35,899 nt of DNA from Algorimicrobium echini (lineage in GTDB: Bacteria > Bacteroidota > Bacteroidia > Flavobacteriales > Flavobacteriaceae), in the NCBI RefSeq assembly GCF_900115185.1, contig NZ_FOVN01000009.1:1-35899 (forward strand), read 5' to 3'. This document shows positions 15,450 through 23,670 of this stretch, one piece after another; the first letter of the stretch is position 1, and each line of letters begins with the position of its first letter. Made by a program: the position numbers and the translations under genes. The notes under the pieces were generated by a model, which was not told the origin of the DNA, ran no database searches, and worked only from the letters and a program-made list of their open reading frames with translations.

Positions 15450-16214
15450 ATGAATAGAATAAATCAAAAATTACAAGCAGATAAAAAGTTGTTATCCATT
15501 TATTTTACAGCTGGATATCCGCAATTAACAGACACCGTTTCCATAATACAAAATCTTGAAAAAAGCGGTATAGATATGGTAGAAATTGGATTACCATTTA
15601 GTGACCCTCTAGCAGACGGCCCAACAATTCAGGCGAGTTCAACTCAAGCATTAAAAAATGGCATGACTACCGAGACCCTTTTTAATCAGCTCAAAGATAT
15701 CCGAAAAACCGTTTCTATTCCATTAATAATCATGGGATATTTCAACCCTATTTTACAATTTGGTGTGGAAGCATTTTGCAAAAAATGTCAAGAAGTAGGA
15801 ATTGATGGTTTAATTATTCCAGATTTACCAGTGGATGTTTATAATGATAATTATAAATCAATTTTTGAAAAATATAGTCTTGTAAATGTATTTTTAATCA
15901 CGCCTCAAACATCAGAGAAACGCATCCAATTTATTGATAGCATATCAAATGGTTTCATTTATATGGTTAGTAGTGCCAGCGTAACTGGTAGCCAAACTGG
16001 TTTTGGCAATGACCAATTAGCTTATTTTAAACGAATTGAAACCATGAAACTGAAAAGCCCTCAAATTATTGGTTTTGGTATTTCAACAAATGAAACCTTT
16101 AATCAAGCAATCAAATATGCTAAAGGCGCTATAATTGGTAGTGCATTTATAAAACATTTAAAACATGAAGGTGTTAGTAATATTGATAGGTTTGTAAAAC
16201 AGATTAGACCATAA
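15450..16214 (+). CDS. trpA: Tryptophan synthase alpha chain
   Basis: 254 residues. Cleaves indole-3-glycerol phosphate to indole and G3P. The opening YFTAGYP, catalytic Glu45 in VEIGLPFSDPLADGP and the second acid Asp56 in the same motif are present, as are PLIIMGYFNPILQFG, DGLIIPDLPVD, FLITPQTSEKRI, YMVSSASVTGS and IGFGIST. Complete TIM barrel of normal size. It is the last enzyme of the operon. A 74-aa membrane protein gene begins 10 bp after its stop and is almost certainly co-transcribed. Confidence 0.97.
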   Translation: MNRINQKLQADKKLLSIYFTAGYPQLTDTVSIIQNLEKSGIDMVEIGLPFSDPLADGPTIQASSTQALKNGMTTETLFNQLKDIRKTVSIPLIIMGYFNPILQFGVEAFCKKCQEVGIDGLIIPDLPVDVYNDNYKSIFEKYSLVNVFLITPQTSEKRIQFIDSISNGFIYMVSSASVTGSQTGFGNDQLAYFKRIETMKLKSPQIIGFGISTNETFNQAIKYAKGAIIGSAFIKHLKHEGVSNIDRFVKQIRP

Positions 16215-16224
16215 AACCATAAAG

Positions 16225-16449
16225 ATGTTTAAAATTATTAACGATTGGAAATTGCTACTTTTATTATGTTTAACCCTTGGCCTTGCCCCTTTTTTTCCAG
16301 AGCCACACGTTTGGGGCAAAATAAAATGGGTTCTAGGAGGTGCTAAAAATATGACCCTAATGGACTGGTTTGACCTATTGTTTCATGGCTTCCCGTTTAT
16401 ATTGTTAATAAGGTATGTGGTTCTAAAATTAGTTTGGAAAAAATTATAA
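16225..16449 (+). CDS. Membrane microprotein at the end of the trp operon
   Basis: 74 residues, two hydrophobic helices (about 9-25 and 50-70) joined by a polar loop with PEPHVWGKIKWVLGG. No named family is recognised. The motif MTLMDWFDLLFHGFPFILLI matches the C-terminal half of the microprotein at 6983-7222. The shared skeleton is W-x5-LG, then TLxDW, then LF-x-G-(F/Y)-PFIL. It starts 10 bp after trpA, so it should respond to the trp attenuator, although a role in tryptophan metabolism is not implied by the sequence. The C terminus is basic (KLVWKKL). Confidence 0.7.
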   Translation: MFKIINDWKLLLLLCLTLGLAPFFPEPHVWGKIKWVLGGAKNMTLMDWFDLLFHGFPFILLIRYVVLKLVWKKL

Positions 16450-16490
16450 AAATCTAATTATCAAGGCTACAAAAAAACTTTTTTATTATA

Positions 16491-16510
16491 TTTAGGTACC
16501 TATACCTAAA
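16491..16510 (+). promoter_or_regulatory. 8-bp palindromic hairpin upstream of the DUF481 gene
   Basis: TTTAGGTA (16491-16498) pairs with TACCTAAA (16503-16510) around CCTA, ending 10 nt before the ATG at 16521. The upstream TTATATTTAG is close to the -7 box, so the palindrome would sit at the transcript start. It may be an operator or an mRNA 5' hairpin. Confidence 0.45.
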
Positions 16511-16520
16511 CCAACTAATC

Positions 16521-17555
16521 ATGCTAAAAAAATACCCTGTAAATAATCTTATAGTCTTTCTATTTTTCATTGTATCACAATTTTCATGGTCTCAAAACGA
16601 CACGATTGTTTTAAATAATAACGACAAATTAATTGGCGAAATAAAAGCTATGGATCGTGGTGTTGTTACTGTAGAAACAGATTATAGTGATTCAGATTTT
16701 AAAATAACTTGGATTGATATAAAAAGCGTAAAGAGTACTCAAATCTTTTTATTAACCCTTTCAAGCGGAAAAAGAATCAATAGTTCCCTAACCACAAAAG
16801 ATGATAATTTAGGTCAAGTTACCATTACTGAAAATGGCACTGAACTAACCATTCCTATTTCAGATATTGTATACATTAAACCTGTAAAAGATAATTTCCT
16901 CTCCCGTATTGTTGCATCAGTTTCCGTTGGATATAACATAACAAAAAGTAATAATTTGAGTCAGTTTTCTGTTAATAGTAATTTGAGTTATACCGCATAT
17001 AAATGGCTATTAACTGGTAGTTACAATTCGGTAAGAAGCAATCAAGATGATATTGAAGAAACACAGCGAACAGATGCTAGTATTGGTTTTAAGTACTTTA
17101 TGAAACGTGATTGGTTCTATTCAACAGAAGCCAATTTTCTTTCTAATGATGAACAAAAATTAAAATTACGTTCCACTATAAAAGGTGGTTTGGGTAAATA
17201 TTTTATACACTCTAACAAATTGTTCTTTGGTGGTGGTTTTGGTTTAGCTTGGAACAACGAACAATATAATGATGTTACAGATGCCAACCGTAATTCTTTG
17301 GAAGCTTATGGCAACCTAACATTAAATATGTTTGATTTTAGTGATTTTAGCTTAAATACCGACCTAACCTTTTACCCAAGTTTAACAGAAGGCGGACGTT
17401 ATCGTGCAGATTATAATCTGAATTTAAAATATGATTTACCGCTTGACTTTTTTATAAAATTAGGCTTAACTTACAACTATGATAGTAAACCTGTTGAAGG
17501 TGCTTCTGTTTCAGATTATGTATTCCAATCTACATTTGGTTGGGAATTTAACTAA
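16521..17555 (+). CDS. DUF481 outer-membrane beta-barrel protein
   Basis: 344 residues. A signal peptide ends near FSWSQ25. Residues about 26-115 form a small beta-rich periplasmic region (DTIVLNNNDKLIGEIKAMDRGVVTVETDYSD; ITWIDIKSVKST). From about 125 to the end, alternating amphipathic strands typical of DUF481 barrels are seen, closing with aromatic-rich VFQSTFGWEFN, a normal outer-membrane C-terminal signal. Function unknown; salt-induced homologues exist in other phyla. A hairpin lies just upstream. The DUF502-like gene begins 12 bp downstream, so the two are probably an operon. Confidence 0.85.
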   Translation: MLKKYPVNNLIVFLFFIVSQFSWSQNDTIVLNNNDKLIGEIKAMDRGVVTVETDYSDSDFKITWIDIKSVKSTQIFLLTLSSGKRINSSLTTKDDNLGQVTITENGTELTIPISDIVYIKPVKDNFLSRIVASVSVGYNITKSNNLSQFSVNSNLSYTAYKWLLTGSYNSVRSNQDDIEETQRTDASIGFKYFMKRDWFYSTEANFLSNDEQKLKLRSTIKGGLGKYFIHSNKLFFGGGFGLAWNNEQYNDVTDANRNSLEAYGNLTLNMFDFSDFSLNTDLTFYPSLTEGGRYRADYNLNLKYDLPLDFFIKLGLTYNYDSKPVEGASVSDYVFQSTFGWEFN

Positions 17556-17567
17556 CACTATTTCTGT

Positions 17568-18173
17568 ATGACTGGATTAAAGAAATCAACTCGTGTTTTA
17601 ATTTTTGGTGGACTATTTTTCCTTGTACCCATTATTATTGCTTTTGTCCTTTGGAAACATCTATTTCAAATATTAAAACCGTTAGCAAACAGAATAAGCC
17701 ACGTTTTTCAATTACAAAGTATCTTTGGGTCAGCCACCTTATTAATTATTTGCATACTCCTTTTTTTAATAATCTGTTTCATAGGAGGCTACCTCATTGA
17801 GAAAGGTATTCTAAAAAAATGGAGCGCTAACTTTGAAAAAAAACTATTCATTTTTTTTCCTTCACTACAAATAATAAAGTTCAGAATTATTGGTGATCAA
17901 GAAACCGTGATTAATGAATTCTGGCAGGCCATTGTATTTAAAGAAGATAATTATTACAAAATAGGCTTTATTACAGCTAAACAAGAAAAGTATTTGGCAA
18001 TATACATTCCAGACGCACCAAAACTAGATGCAGGAGAAGTACGTTATGTAAAAAATGAAACCTTTGAGTACTATCCCATTCGGATGAAACAAGCTATGTC
18101 TGCTATTTATGATTTTGGTGGCGGATTAGATATTGAAACTATTATTCAGCAATTAAACAATTCAGATAAATAG
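17568..18173 (+). CDS. DUF502-like membrane protein
   Basis: 201 residues with two strong membrane helices (about 10-32 and 52-75), the second followed by GGYLIEKGILKKW. The soluble C-terminal part (FPSLQIIKFRIIGDQETVINEFWQAIVFK, then IYIPDAPKLDAGEVRYV) resembles DUF502 proteins, in which two helices precede a conserved domain with a P-(N/D)-x-P motif. Assignment is by overall pattern, so moderate. It follows the DUF481 gene by 12 bp. Its stop lies 5 bp from the convergent VF530 gene, with no room for a separate terminator. Confidence 0.65.
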   Translation: MTGLKKSTRVLIFGGLFFLVPIIIAFVLWKHLFQILKPLANRISHVFQLQSIFGSATLLIICILLFLIICFIGGYLIEKGILKKWSANFEKKLFIFFPSLQIIKFRIIGDQETVINEFWQAIVFKEDNYYKIGFITAKQEKYLAIYIPDAPKLDAGEVRYVKNETFEYYPIRMKQAMSAIYDFGGGLDIETIIQQLNNSDK

Positions 18174-18178
18174 CAATA

Positions 18179-18400
18179 CTATTTATTAGCCAACATATTC
18201 AAATACATATTTTCCACTTTTTTTCGAGCCCAAGGTGTACGTCGCAAAAATTTTAAGCTGGATTTAACTGAAGGATTATCAGTAAAACACTTTATTTTAA
18301 TGGTATATCCCATATACTCCCAGCCATAATGAGCCTCAAGTGCTAAAATAATTTTTTCAAGAGTAATTCCGTGTAACGGGTTATTGGGCTGATGTTCCAT
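18179..18400 (-). CDS. VF530-type DNA-binding protein (DUF2132)
   Basis: 73 residues. Almost the whole length matches the VF530 family: [21 protein letters not shown], then [30 protein letters not shown]. The fold is a small helical domain reported to bind DNA. It is rich in Lys and Arg near the C terminus. It is the last gene of a tight minus-strand operon: 1 bp after the DUF6500-like gene, which itself is 2 bp after the RNA helicase gene. Regulation is therefore probably through the helicase promoter. Confidence 0.88.
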   Translation of the reverse strand: MEHQPNNPLHGITLEKIILALEAHYGWEYMGYTIKIKCFTDNPSVKSSLKFLRRTPWARKKVENMYLNMLANK

Positions 18401-18401
18401 G

Positions 18402-18614
18402 TTACAAAGTTACTAAATCTTTTATCTTCTTGGCTTTTTCAAAATGATCTAATTGGTGTGTTTTTATCCACCATGTCGCGGCTTCCATAAGTAATTCTGG
18501 ATTATCATTTTTATTGGCAAAAAAAGCATAAAAAGACAAACCAACGTTCTCGCCTTTCTGCGCTATTTTAGTGTTACAAACCGCAATTATTTTTGCTCGT
18601 AATTCTGGACTCAT
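18402..18614 (-). CDS. Small conserved protein, DUF6500-like
   Basis: 70 residues, no signal peptide or membrane helix. Recognisable elements are [21 protein letters not shown] at the start, the aromatic [15 protein letters not shown], then [11 protein letters not shown] and [10 protein letters not shown]. This pattern fits the small DUF6500 proteins by memory, but I cannot confirm the family number. Function unknown. It is sandwiched between the RhlE-type helicase gene (2-bp gap) and VF530 (1-bp gap), so it is co-transcribed and perhaps works in the same nucleic-acid context. Confidence 0.65.
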   Translation of the reverse strand: MSPELRAKIIAVCNTKIAQKGENVGLSFYAFFANKNDNPELLMEAATWWIKTHQLDHFEKAKKIKDLVTL

Positions 18615-18616
18615 AC

Positions 18617-19918
18617 TTAATCTCTCCTACTTTTTGGTCGCCTATTATTAGAACGACTATCATTAGATCTGTTCGATTTTCTAGAGGTATTATCAATTGA
18701 TTTTCTAGAATTTGAAGTCCCTTTTTTAGAACTACGTTGTTGATTCCGTCCTTGGCCTTGCTTAATAGGCTTCGTAGAGGCATTTGGATCTGGCTCAAAG
18801 CCTTCTAGAATAGTTACTGGAATGCGCTCACCTAATAATTTCTCTATATCACGTAAAAACGTTGTTTCATCAGCACTTACTAAAGAAATAGCTTCTCCAC
18901 TGGCGCCAGCTCTACCCGTTCTACCAATTCGGTGCACGTAATCTTCAGAAACATTCGGCAACTCAAAATTAATAACATGTGGTAATAAAGGAATGTCCAA
19001 ACCGCGTGCCGCTATATCTGTTGCTACTAACACACTTATTTTACTTGATTTAAATCCAGCCAACGCCTTGGTTCTAGCTCCTTGACTCTTATTACCATGT
19101 ATAGCGGCAGCTGTAATACCACTGCTAATCATTTTTTTACAGAGTTTGTTAGCACCATGTTTTGTACGTGTAAATACAAGCACCTGATTCCAATTTCCGT
19201 CTAAAATTAATTTGATAATCAGATCTGTCTTTTTGCCTTTTGCAACCCGATAAACTTTCTGTGTTATAGCATCCACAGTAGAGTTTTCAGGTGTTGCTTC
19301 TACTAAAACTGGCTTTCTTAAAATACCGTTAGCCAATTTTTTAATGTCTTTAGAAAATGTAGCCGAAAACAACAAATTCTGTCTTTTAGCTGGCATTAAA
19401 GCCATGATACGCTCAATATCACGCAAAAAACCCATATCCAACATTCTATCAGCTTCATCTAAAACAAGAATCTCAATCTGCTTTAATGAAATAACTCCTT
19501 GATTTTGTAAATCTAACAAACGACCAGGTGTTGCTACTAAAATATCCACACCTCTATTTAAAGATGCCACTTGTGGTTTCTGGTTGACACCTCCAAAAAT
19601 AACCAGAGAGCGTAAATCCGTAAATTCACTGTAGGATTTCACGTTTTCATAAACTTGTGCAGCCAACTCACGTGTTGGCGTTAATATTAAAGCTCGAATA
19701 GGCCTTTTGTGAGACGTTTGTTTTTGCAATAAAATATGTAATAACGGTAGTGTAAAACCTGCCGTTTTTCCAGTTCCTGTTTGTGCAGATGCTAAAACAT
19801 CACGTCCTTCAAGAACTGCAGGAATAGCTTTTTGTTGAATGGGAGAAGGTGTTTCATAACCTTGCTTACTGACCGCTTTTAAAAGGGCGTCAGACAAACC
19901 TAAAGAATTAAATGACAT
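18617..19918 (-). CDS. DEAD-box RNA helicase, RhlE type
   Basis: 433 residues. Unwinds or remodels RNA, typically in ribosome assembly, RNA decay and growth in the cold. Motifs in order: Q motif ([10 protein letters not shown]), Walker A AQTGTGKT (45-52), [19 protein letters not shown] (154-157), SAT (185-187), [27 protein letters not shown] and [10 protein letters not shown]. The C-terminal tail (from about 375) is low-complexity, rich in Arg, Ser, Asn and Lys, as expected for RNA binding. First gene of an operon with two small proteins. It has a -7 box at 19978-19985 and a nested hairpin in the 5' UTR. Confidence 0.93.
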   Translation of the reverse strand: MSFNSLGLSDALLKAVSKQGYETPSPIQQKAIPAVLEGRDVLASAQTGTGKTAGFTLPLLHILLQKQTSHKRPIRALILTPTRELAAQVYENVKSYSEFTDLRSLVIFGGVNQKPQVASLNRGVDILVATPGRLLDLQNQGVISLKQIEILVLDEADRMLDMGFLRDIERIMALMPAKRQNLLFSATFSKDIKKLANGILRKPVLVEATPENSTVDAITQKVYRVAKGKKTDLIIKLILDGNWNQVLVFTRTKHGANKLCKKMISSGITAAAIHGNKSQGARTKALAGFKSSKISVLVATDIAARGLDIPLLPHVINFELPNVSEDYVHRIGRTGRAGASGEAISLVSADETTFLRDIEKLLGERIPVTILEGFEPDPNASTKPIKQGQGRNQQRSSKKGTSNSRKSIDNTSRKSNRSNDSRSNNRRPKSRRD

Positions 19919-19931
19919 ATAAAGTGTTTGT

Positions 19932-19965
19932 GAAGTGAAAATCTATTAAGTTCAGATGTCACTTC
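19932..19965 (-). promoter_or_regulatory. Nested hairpin in the helicase 5' UTR
   Basis: In mRNA sense, GAAGTGA (19965-19959) pairs with TCACTTC (19938-19932). Inside it ATCT (19957-19954) pairs with AGAT (19944-19941). It lies between the predicted transcription start (about 19971) and the ATG at 19918, and could be a temperature- or protein-sensing element. Confidence 0.4.
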
Positions 19966-19977
19966 TTTTGTTAGCAG

Positions 19978-19985
19978 CAAAGGTA
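19978..19985 (-). promoter_or_regulatory. -7 box of the helicase operon
   Basis: TACCTTTG on the minus strand matches TAnnTTTG. No clear TTG is seen at the -33 distance. Transcription from here gives a 5' UTR of about 50 nt that includes the nested hairpin. Confidence 0.5.
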
Positions 19986-20117
19986 AGCTTATTTAGTTCC
20001 TAATATGGGTAAAACCGAGTTTTTATCAAAATCAAGGCGCACTAATAAATTAACATTCAACAAACTGATTTTAAGATAGTTTTAATAAAAAACCATTATG
20101 TTTTACTTATATTAAGA

Positions 20118-20285
20118 ATGAACACAAAAAACAACAAGATTATGGGAACTATAACAGATAAAAGAAAATTTAAACCAACCAAGGAACAGTCAAATCCGAC
20201 TAATCCTACTGCAAATACCAATATTGAAACAAACGATTTTGATATTGACAAAAAAACCATTAAAGATCAACAAAATAAGGAATAA
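20118..20285 (+). CDS. Small hydrophilic protein, 55 aa
   Basis: A 55-codon frame from ATG 20118 to TAA 20285, below usual gene-calling size. The product is highly polar, rich in Asn, Thr, Lys and Asp, with no Cys, Trp or hydrophobic helix, so it is probably soluble and disordered. A second ATG at 20142 (MGTITDKRKFKP) is an alternative start. Support for a real gene comes from its isolated position, a possible -7-like TATGTTTTA about 20 bp upstream and a strong terminator 24 bp after the stop. No family recognised. Confidence 0.6.
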   Translation: MNTKNNKIMGTITDKRKFKPTKEQSNPTNPTANTNIETNDFDIDKKTIKDQQNKE

Positions 20286-20308
20286 ACAGTCTTTATTTTG
20301 TTAATTGG

Positions 20309-20345
20309 AAAAAGCCTATTTCACAAACTGAAATAGGCTTTTTTT
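20309..20345 (+). terminator. Intrinsic terminator after the 55-aa gene
   Basis: AAAAAGCCTATTTC (20309-20322) pairs perfectly with 20330-20343 around a 7-nt loop, with the T run continuing to 20345. Flanking A and T runs make it potentially bidirectional, but the only gene it directly follows is the small plus-strand gene. Confidence 0.9.
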
Positions 20346-20429
20346 ATAAATAACTTTTAAAACGATTCAAACTAAAAATAACACAATTCAACCGTATTAA
20401 GTTATTCAAGAATTGCGTTATTTTGCATT

Positions 20430-21029
20430 ATGAAAAACACATTAAAATCTTATATTCCAGACACAGCTGTTGCACAAGTAATGGCCTTATTGGATCATGA
20501 CGATTTAACTGTGACAGTTAAAAATGAGCGTAAAACACGACATGGCGACTATAAACGTTTGCCTAATGGTAAGCATGAAATCACGATAAATTCAAATTTA
20601 AATTCCTACCGTTTTTTAATTACACTCATTCATGAAATTGCTCATTTTGAAGCTTATAAAACATTTGGCAAAAATATTAAACCACACGGAAAAGCTTGGA
20701 AACACACTTTTCAAAAACTCATGTTACCTTTTTTGAATCCATCTATTTTTCCAATAGATTTATTACCACTTTTAGCAAATCATTTTAAAAACCCTAAAGC
20801 AAGTAGTGATACGGATATTAAATTAGCATTGGCTTTAAAACAGTTTGATCCACAGAACAACAAAACCTATGTTTTTGAAATCCCTTTTGGGCAAACCTTT
20901 AAATTGTATAATGGTAAAATATTTAAAAAAGGCAACAAACGCGTAAAACGGATTGAATGTATAGAAATTAAAACAGGAAAATTGTATCTTTTCAACCCAA
21001 ATGCTGAAGTAGATATTATAAATGATTGA
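20430..21029 (+). CDS. SprT-like zinc metalloprotein
   Basis: 199 residues. The SprT-like domain has HEIAH at 68-72 inside LITLIHEIAHFEAYKTFG, followed by PHGKAWKHTFQKLM, where the second His provides the third zinc ligand. Eukaryotic relatives such as Spartan cut DNA-protein crosslinks; the bacterial role is not settled. The C-terminal half (about 110-199) ends with a beta-rich segment (KTYVFEIPFGQTFKLYNGKIFKKGNKRVKRIECI) that replaces the four-Cys zinc ribbon of classical SprT; no Cys pairs are seen. manC follows 65 bp later. Confidence 0.85.
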   Translation: MKNTLKSYIPDTAVAQVMALLDHDDLTVTVKNERKTRHGDYKRLPNGKHEITINSNLNSYRFLITLIHEIAHFEAYKTFGKNIKPHGKAWKHTFQKLMLPFLNPSIFPIDLLPLLANHFKNPKASSDTDIKLALALKQFDPQNNKTYVFEIPFGQTFKLYNGKIFKKGNKRVKRIECIEIKTGKLYLFNPNAEVDIIND

Positions 21030-21094
21030 TGAATATTTTATCAAGAATCAGGCAAATACACAAAGCTAATCTTGTTAAAATTAAATGATACTAA

Positions 21095-22174
21095 ATGAAT
21101 AAAAATTATTACGCCATATTAATGGCAGGTGGTGTTGGCTCTAGATTTTGGCCTGTAAGCACTCAAGATTTTCCCAAGCAGTTTCATGACATGTTAGGAA
21201 CTGGTGATACATTAATTCAAAAAACATTCAGCCGATTAAGCAAACTGATTCCGAAAGAAAACATTTTTATTCTGACCAACGAACGTTACAATAATTTAGT
21301 TTTTGAACAATTACCAGAAGTTACACAACGTCAAGTAGTATTGGAACCTGCAATGCGTAATACAGCGCCATGTATTTTGTATGCGTCACTAAAAATTCAG
21401 AAAGAAAATCCCAATGCTCTAATGATTGTTGCGCCAAGCGATCATTGGATTGAAGATGAAGATGCTTTTACTAACAATGTTGAGCAAGCTTTTGAATTTT
21501 GTAGAACACATGATGCACTCATGACTTTAGGTATAAAACCTACATTTCCTAATACAGGTTATGGCTATATTGAATATGATAAAATGGCAATGTCTGCTAT
21601 TAAACTGGTTAATCAATTTAGAGAAAAACCAGACTATGAAACAGCCAAAACGTTCATTGAAAAAGGAAATTTTTTATGGAATGCTGGAATTTTTATATGG
21701 AGTGTAACAAGTGTTATTGATGCTTTTAGAAACAATCAATCAGATTTATTTAAACTATTCGAAAGTGGAATAACATCGTACAATACTGAAAAAGAAGCTA
21801 AATTTATAGCTGAAAATTATGCGAAGGCTGACAATATTTCTGTTGATTACGCAATTATGGAAGCATCTAAAAACGTATTTGTACTTCCAGCAACTTTTGA
21901 CTGGAATGATTTAGGAACTTGGGGAAGCTTGTATGATAAATTAAGTAAAGATTCTAGCAATAATGCCGTTGTAAACGCCAAAACATTAACTGAAAATGCA
22001 ACCGGTAATATGATTCGGACCCAAGGAAAAAAACTCGTTGTAATTGATGGTTTAAACGATTATATAGTAGTTGACAAAGACGAAGTTTTACTTATCTTTC
22101 CCAAGTCTAAAGAACAAGACATTAAAGACACATTAAAACGCGTTAAAGATAATTTTGGAGATCAATTCATTTAA
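21095..22174 (+). CDS. manC: Mannose-1-phosphate guanylyltransferase
   Basis: 359 residues. Makes GDP-mannose from mannose-1-phosphate and GTP for surface polysaccharides or glycoproteins. Signature at residues 11-20, AGGVGSRFWP, then FPKQFHDML, VLEPAMRNTAPC, IVAPSDHWIEDE, the mannose-site motif NTGYGYIEYD, FREKPDYETA, FLWNAGIFIW and FDWNDLGTWGSL. It is the short form, lacking the C-terminal isomerase domain of bifunctional AlgA/ManC. The start is set by the conserved YYAILMAGG opening. The DUF389 gene begins 2 bp after its stop, so they are co-transcribed. Confidence 0.95.
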   Translation: MNKNYYAILMAGGVGSRFWPVSTQDFPKQFHDMLGTGDTLIQKTFSRLSKLIPKENIFILTNERYNNLVFEQLPEVTQRQVVLEPAMRNTAPCILYASLKIQKENPNALMIVAPSDHWIEDEDAFTNNVEQAFEFCRTHDALMTLGIKPTFPNTGYGYIEYDKMAMSAIKLVNQFREKPDYETAKTFIEKGNFLWNAGIFIWSVTSVIDAFRNNQSDLFKLFESGITSYNTEKEAKFIAENYAKADNISVDYAIMEASKNVFVLPATFDWNDLGTWGSLYDKLSKDSSNNAVVNAKTLTENATGNMIRTQGKKLVVIDGLNDYIVVDKDEVLLIFPKSKEQDIKDTLKRVKDNFGDQFI

Positions 22175-22176
22175 AT

Positions 22177-23664
22177 ATGGAAGAAAATAAATTCAACTTT
22201 TCTGATGAAGAAATAAAGAAAGAAACAACTAGCGAAGAGGCTAAAAAAGCAGCAGCAGTTGAGGAGTCTAAAAAAGCAGTAAAAAAAGATGCCAAAGGGC
22301 TTTTTGAAAATATTAAAAAGTTCCTAATCGAATTATTAGATTTTCGTGAAGACACAGATCGTGACGAAACTACTGAAGCCATTAAAAAAGATATTTCATT
22401 CAAAGGTGCCACGGCTTGGATCTTGGTCTGTTCTATATTCGTAGCATCAATTGGATTGAATGCTAACTCTACAGCTGTTGTAATTGGTGCCATGTTAATT
22501 TCACCATTAATGGGTCCCATACTGGGAATTGGTTTATCGGTAGCAGTCAATGATATTGACACTATGAAAAAATCATTAATAAATTTAGCCATCATGATTG
22601 TGTTGAGTTTATTAACCGCCTACTTATTCTTTTGGTTATTTCCATTAAGTGAAGATACATCGGAATTACTAGGACGTGTACAACCAGATATTCGAGATGT
22701 TTTAATAGCATTTTTTGGTGGTGCAGCCCTCATTATTGCTAAAACAAAACGCGGTACCATTGCTTCTGCAATTTTTGGCGTAGCTATTGCAACGGCCTTA
22801 ATGCCACCTTTATGTACGGCAGGTTACGGTCTTGCTAAAGCAAATTGGCCTTACTTTTTTGGCGCGATGTATTTATTTATTATCAATACTATTTTTATTG
22901 CGTTGGCCACATTTATTGTCGTTAAAGCACTCCGGTTTCCAATGTTGAAATATGCCAACTCAAAAAAGCGTAAGCGAACAGCTCAAATTGCTTCATTCTT
23001 GGCCATTATTGTTATGGTGCCAGCAGTATATACGTTTTGGAATGTATTGAAAGAAAGTAATTTTGATACTGAAGCAAAACGTTTTGTGGATAACGAGCTT
23101 AAGGGCTTACCACAATATGAGTATATTAAAAAGAATACCATCCCTAAATATAATGATGGAGATTCTTATATTGAATTTAACACTTATGGTTTAGGAGAAA
23201 TTCCAGAATCTACAATTGGTGTCATTAAAAGCAGAACATCTGACTATCCTGCTTTAGCAAATACCCGTATTATTTTCAACCAAAGCCGAACGGAACAATA
23301 TGATAATATGAAATTTATGGAACAATTACGTTATCGTGATTCTATAGATTTAATATCACAATCGCAAAAAATTAATAGTTTAGAAGATCGTCTTAAAATA
23401 TTAGCCTTGTACGAAAAAAACTCCATCCCTTTTAATGAGGTTATCAAAGAAGTTAAAATTAACTACGAAAACTTGGAGCGATTTAGCTATGCGAATGAAA
23501 TAGAATCTGATTTTGAAAAAACAGATACCATTTCGGTGTTCTCTGTTAAATGGAATAACGAAAAAATGAGTGCCGCTAATATTGCCAAAGAACAAGATAA
23601 ACTAGAGCGTTGGCTGAAAGTAAAATTAAAATTAGATACGCTTGTTGTACGACAAATACAATAA
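22177..23664 (+). CDS. DUF389 multi-pass membrane protein
   Basis: 495 residues. An acidic-basic, Lys/Glu-rich N-terminal region (1-50) precedes the DUF389 core from about 70: WILVCSIFVASIGLNANSTA, VVIGAMLISPLMGPILGIG, then ALIIAKTKRGTIASAIFGVA and ATALMPPLCTAGYGLA. About six helices end near residue 285. The rest (about 290-495) is a soluble, charged domain. No function is established for the family. It is coupled to manC (2-bp gap), perhaps just by operon organisation. It converges on the mlaF-like gene with 6 bp between stops. Confidence 0.88.
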   Translation: MEENKFNFSDEEIKKETTSEEAKKAAAVEESKKAVKKDAKGLFENIKKFLIELLDFREDTDRDETTEAIKKDISFKGATAWILVCSIFVASIGLNANSTAVVIGAMLISPLMGPILGIGLSVAVNDIDTMKKSLINLAIMIVLSLLTAYLFFWLFPLSEDTSELLGRVQPDIRDVLIAFFGGAALIIAKTKRGTIASAIFGVAIATALMPPLCTAGYGLAKANWPYFFGAMYLFIINTIFIALATFIVVKALRFPMLKYANSKKRKRTAQIASFLAIIVMVPAVYTFWNVLKESNFDTEAKRFVDNELKGLPQYEYIKKNTIPKYNDGDSYIEFNTYGLGEIPESTIGVIKSRTSDYPALANTRIIFNQSRTEQYDNMKFMEQLRYRDSIDLISQSQKINSLEDRLKILALYEKNSIPFNEVIKEVKINYENLERFSYANEIESDFEKTDTISVFSVKWNNEKMSAANIAKEQDKLERWLKVKLKLDTLVVRQIQ

Positions 23665-23670
23665 GAAGAA

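Larger units (their letters stand above)
19986..20429. other. Intergenic region holding a small gene and terminator
   Basis: Between the helicase promoter and the SprT-like gene, the stretch contains the 55-aa gene (20118-20285) and its terminator (20309-20345). The remaining parts (19986-20117 and 20346-20429) show no gene. AT-rich sequence just before 20118 (TATGTTTTA) resembles a degenerate -7 box. Confidence 0.5.
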
